This document shows positions 31,996-32,674 of a stretch of DNA of 32,674 nucleotides, one piece after another; positions within the stretch are counted from its first letter, which is position 1, and each line of letters begins with the position of its first letter. The notes under the pieces are model-generated. The model worked only from the letters and a program-made list of their open reading frames with translations. It did not search any database and was not told where the DNA came from. Source of the stretch: an uncultured Oscillospiraceae bacterium (GTDB taxonomy: Bacteria; Bacillota; Clostridia; Oscillospirales; Ruminococcaceae). Location of the stretch: positions 1-32,674 of the forward strand of contig CATJCP010000297.1 of assembly GCA_949737515.1 (NCBI GenBank), given 5' to 3'. Position numbers and translations under genes: made by a program.

Positions 31996-32114
31996 TTTAT
32001 AGTTCAGCTCCATTTCTGCCGTATAGAAATTACGGCTGATTTTATAATTCTTATGTGGGTTGGGCAATTACCCCATCCCCGTCTTGAAAATGTAGTGATA
32101 AAACGACTATTCAT

Positions 32115-32144
32115 ATTATAACATAAGTTTTTTCAAAATTTCAA
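32115..32144 (-). promoter_or_regulatory. Promoter of the sortase gene
   Basis: On the minus strand: TTGAAA (32144-32139), 18-bp spacer, TATAAT (32120-32115). Confidence 0.6.
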
Positions 32145-32233
32145 TGCCTTTTAAGCAAAAACTTCATCTTTTTGAAATGATTTTGTCTCCAATTTTTTAC
32201 TAATTCCGCTTTTAATTTTATTTAAAATTTAAC

Positions 32234-32262
32234 TTGACAGATTAGGCGTTATTTATTACAAT
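32234..32262 (+). promoter_or_regulatory. Promoter of the right antisense RNA (copy A)
   Basis: TTGACA (32234-32239), 17-bp spacer, TACAAT (32257-32262). It fires toward the 3' end of the toxin gene on the other strand. Confidence 0.8.
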
Positions 32263-32268
32263 AAAAAT

Positions 32269-32359
32269 AGAAAATGACGCTGCCCGGTAAACGGTCAGCC
32301 CCTAAAAGTTGGAGAAATAATCGCCGAACTTTGCGAGGGCCCGGCGATTATTTCTTTTT
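32269..32359 (+). ncRNA. Antisense antitoxin RNA (right copy A)
   Basis: A predicted RNA of about 90 nt from the promoter at 32234-32262 to the hairpin at 32313-32355. It begins with a small stem-loop segment (TGACGCTGCCCGGTAAACGGTCA, with TGAC/GTCA and CCG/CGG pairing), and its 3' half is complementary to the end of the toxin mRNA, including the last codons. The arrangement is that of txpA/RatA-like type I pairs, where the RNAs overlap at their 3' ends. A second copy of the first 44 bp occurs at 32630-32674. Confidence 0.65.
32313..32359. terminator. Bidirectional terminator of toxin and antitoxin (right copy A)
   Basis: AGAAATAATCGCCG (32313-32326) pairs perfectly with CGGCGATTATTTCT (32342-32355), and a T-run follows at 32355-32359. 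The toxin stop codon (TTA at 32348-32350 on the + strand) lies inside the stem. Confidence 0.8.
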
Positions 32360-32428
32360 GTTCTGTATAAACAGGTTACAAATACCAATAATTACTAAGC
32401 AAAACTGTAACAGTTCTGACAAAGTCAT
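32348..32428 (-). CDS. Holin-like type I toxin peptide (26 residues)
   Basis: A tiny gene, MTLSELLQFCLVIIGICNLF followed by IQNKKK and a stop. One membrane segment and a basic tail match the holin-like toxins of Firmicute type I toxin-antitoxin pairs, which insert in the membrane when overproduced. A strong ribosome site (AAAGGGGGG) lies 7 nt before the ATG. The upstream leader of about 115 nt is highly structured: ATCAGGGGGC/GCCCCCTGAT form a perfect 10-bp stem, and GCCCCC at 32511-32516 (minus strand) could pair with the ribosome site. A related toxin end lies at 1-92. It is below normal gene-finder size limits. Confidence 0.75.
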   Translation of the reverse strand: MTLSELLQFCLVIIGICNLFIQNKKK

Positions 32429-32455
32429 TAGGCATCCCCCCTTTCGCTATGTACG

Positions 32456-32510
32456 ATCAGGGGGCAAGAAACGTTTTGGAAACTTCCCGTTCCCAAAGCG
32501 GCCCCCTGAT
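32456..32510 (-). promoter_or_regulatory. Long stem-loop in the toxin mRNA leader
   Basis: GCCCCCTGAT (32501-32510) and ATCAGGGGGC (32456-32465) pair perfectly over 10 bp; the 35-nt loop contains a smaller GGAA/TTCC hairpin. It lies 28 nt upstream of the toxin start codon and, together with the GCCCCC just before it, probably controls access to the ribosome site. Confidence 0.6.
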
Positions 32511-32551
32511 GGGGGCTAACCGCCTACCGTTTATGGCAGCGTCACAGCTTT

Positions 32552-32580
32552 ATATTACCATATTTTTCGACATTTAGCAA
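32552..32580 (-). promoter_or_regulatory. Promoter of the toxin mRNA
   Basis: On the minus strand: TTGCTA (32580-32575), 17-bp spacer, TAATAT (32557-32552). Weaker than the antitoxin promoter, as expected when the antisense RNA must be in excess. Confidence 0.55.
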
Positions 32581-32591
32581 CAATATTTTTC

Positions 32592-32620
32592 TTGACTGTT
32601 CTAGCGTTATCTATTATAAT
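32592..32620 (+). promoter_or_regulatory. Promoter of the second antisense RNA copy (copy B)
   Basis: TTGACT (32592-32597), 17-bp spacer, TATAAT (32615-32620); the flanking bases are also similar to the copy A promoter 358 bp earlier. Confidence 0.75.
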
Positions 32621-32626
32621 AAAGAT

Positions 32627-32674
32627 ACAAAATGACGCTGCCCGGTAAACGGTCAGCCCCTAAAAGTTGGAGAA
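32627..32674 (+). repeat. Start of a second tandem toxin-antitoxin unit, cut by the window edge
   Basis: The last 45 bases repeat 32272-32316 exactly (AAATGACGCTGCC… to …GTTGGAGAA) at a distance of 358 bp. With its own promoter it should be the 5' part of another antisense RNA whose toxin gene lies beyond the window. Confidence 0.75.

Overview
The window looks like chromosomal DNA of a low-to-mid GC anaerobic Firmicute of the class Clostridia, probably a gut member of the Oscillospiraceae/Lachnospiraceae. The grounds are strong GGAGG-type ribosome binding sites, consensus TTGACA/TATAAT promoters with 17-bp spacers, a T-box leader, a PPi-type phosphofructokinase, a FapA-family protein and a class B sortase. 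This placement is inference; there is no rRNA or other phylogenetic marker to settle it.

Layout. (1) 1-205: 3' end of a small hydrophobic holin-like toxin gene facing a convergent antisense RNA (type I toxin-antitoxin layout). (2) 245-2250 (-): BlaI-type repressor and M56/BlaR1-type sensor protease, with two perfect palindromic operators. (3) 2375-3730 (+): phosphofructokinase. (4) 4001-6832 (+): CheX-like, CheY-like and FapA-family genes behind a sigma-D/sigma-28-like promoter. (5) 6964-9857 (+): murA, walJ-like hydrolase, rlmH. (6) 9867-10355: small membrane protein (-) and tRNA-Pro(CGG) (+). (7) 10500-12820 (-): carbonic anhydrase, a truncated phoU, an EamA-family permease and a broken response regulator; the two broken genes look like remains of a pst/pho operon. 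(8) 12905-14801 (-): tRNA-Leu(UAA) and a dicarboxylate/amino-acid:cation symporter behind a T-box leader whose specifier reads AUG (Met). (9) 15011-20388 (+): two overlapping paralogous PL26/YetA-like rhamnogalacturonan exolyases, apparently cytoplasmic. (10) 20411-22483: accessory patch with an orphan RelB/DinJ antitoxin, an XRE regulator, a nested inverted-repeat (MITE-like) element with a possible TTA target duplication, and an AT-rich SLOG/DUF1273-like gene. (11) 22668-32144 (-): a class B sortase gene and a 2587-residue secreted, membrane-anchored multidomain surface protein. (12) 32234-32674: a complete type I toxin-antitoxin unit of the same family as at the left edge, followed 358 bp later by the start of a second tandem copy.

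The strongest candidates for something under-described are the tandem type I toxin-antitoxin units with their mirrored 5' sequences, the Met-type T-box on a DAACS symporter, the sigma-D-like promoter on a CheX/CheY/FapA operon, and the paired cytoplasmic PL26-like genes. All calls come from reading the sequence by eye; no database search was run.
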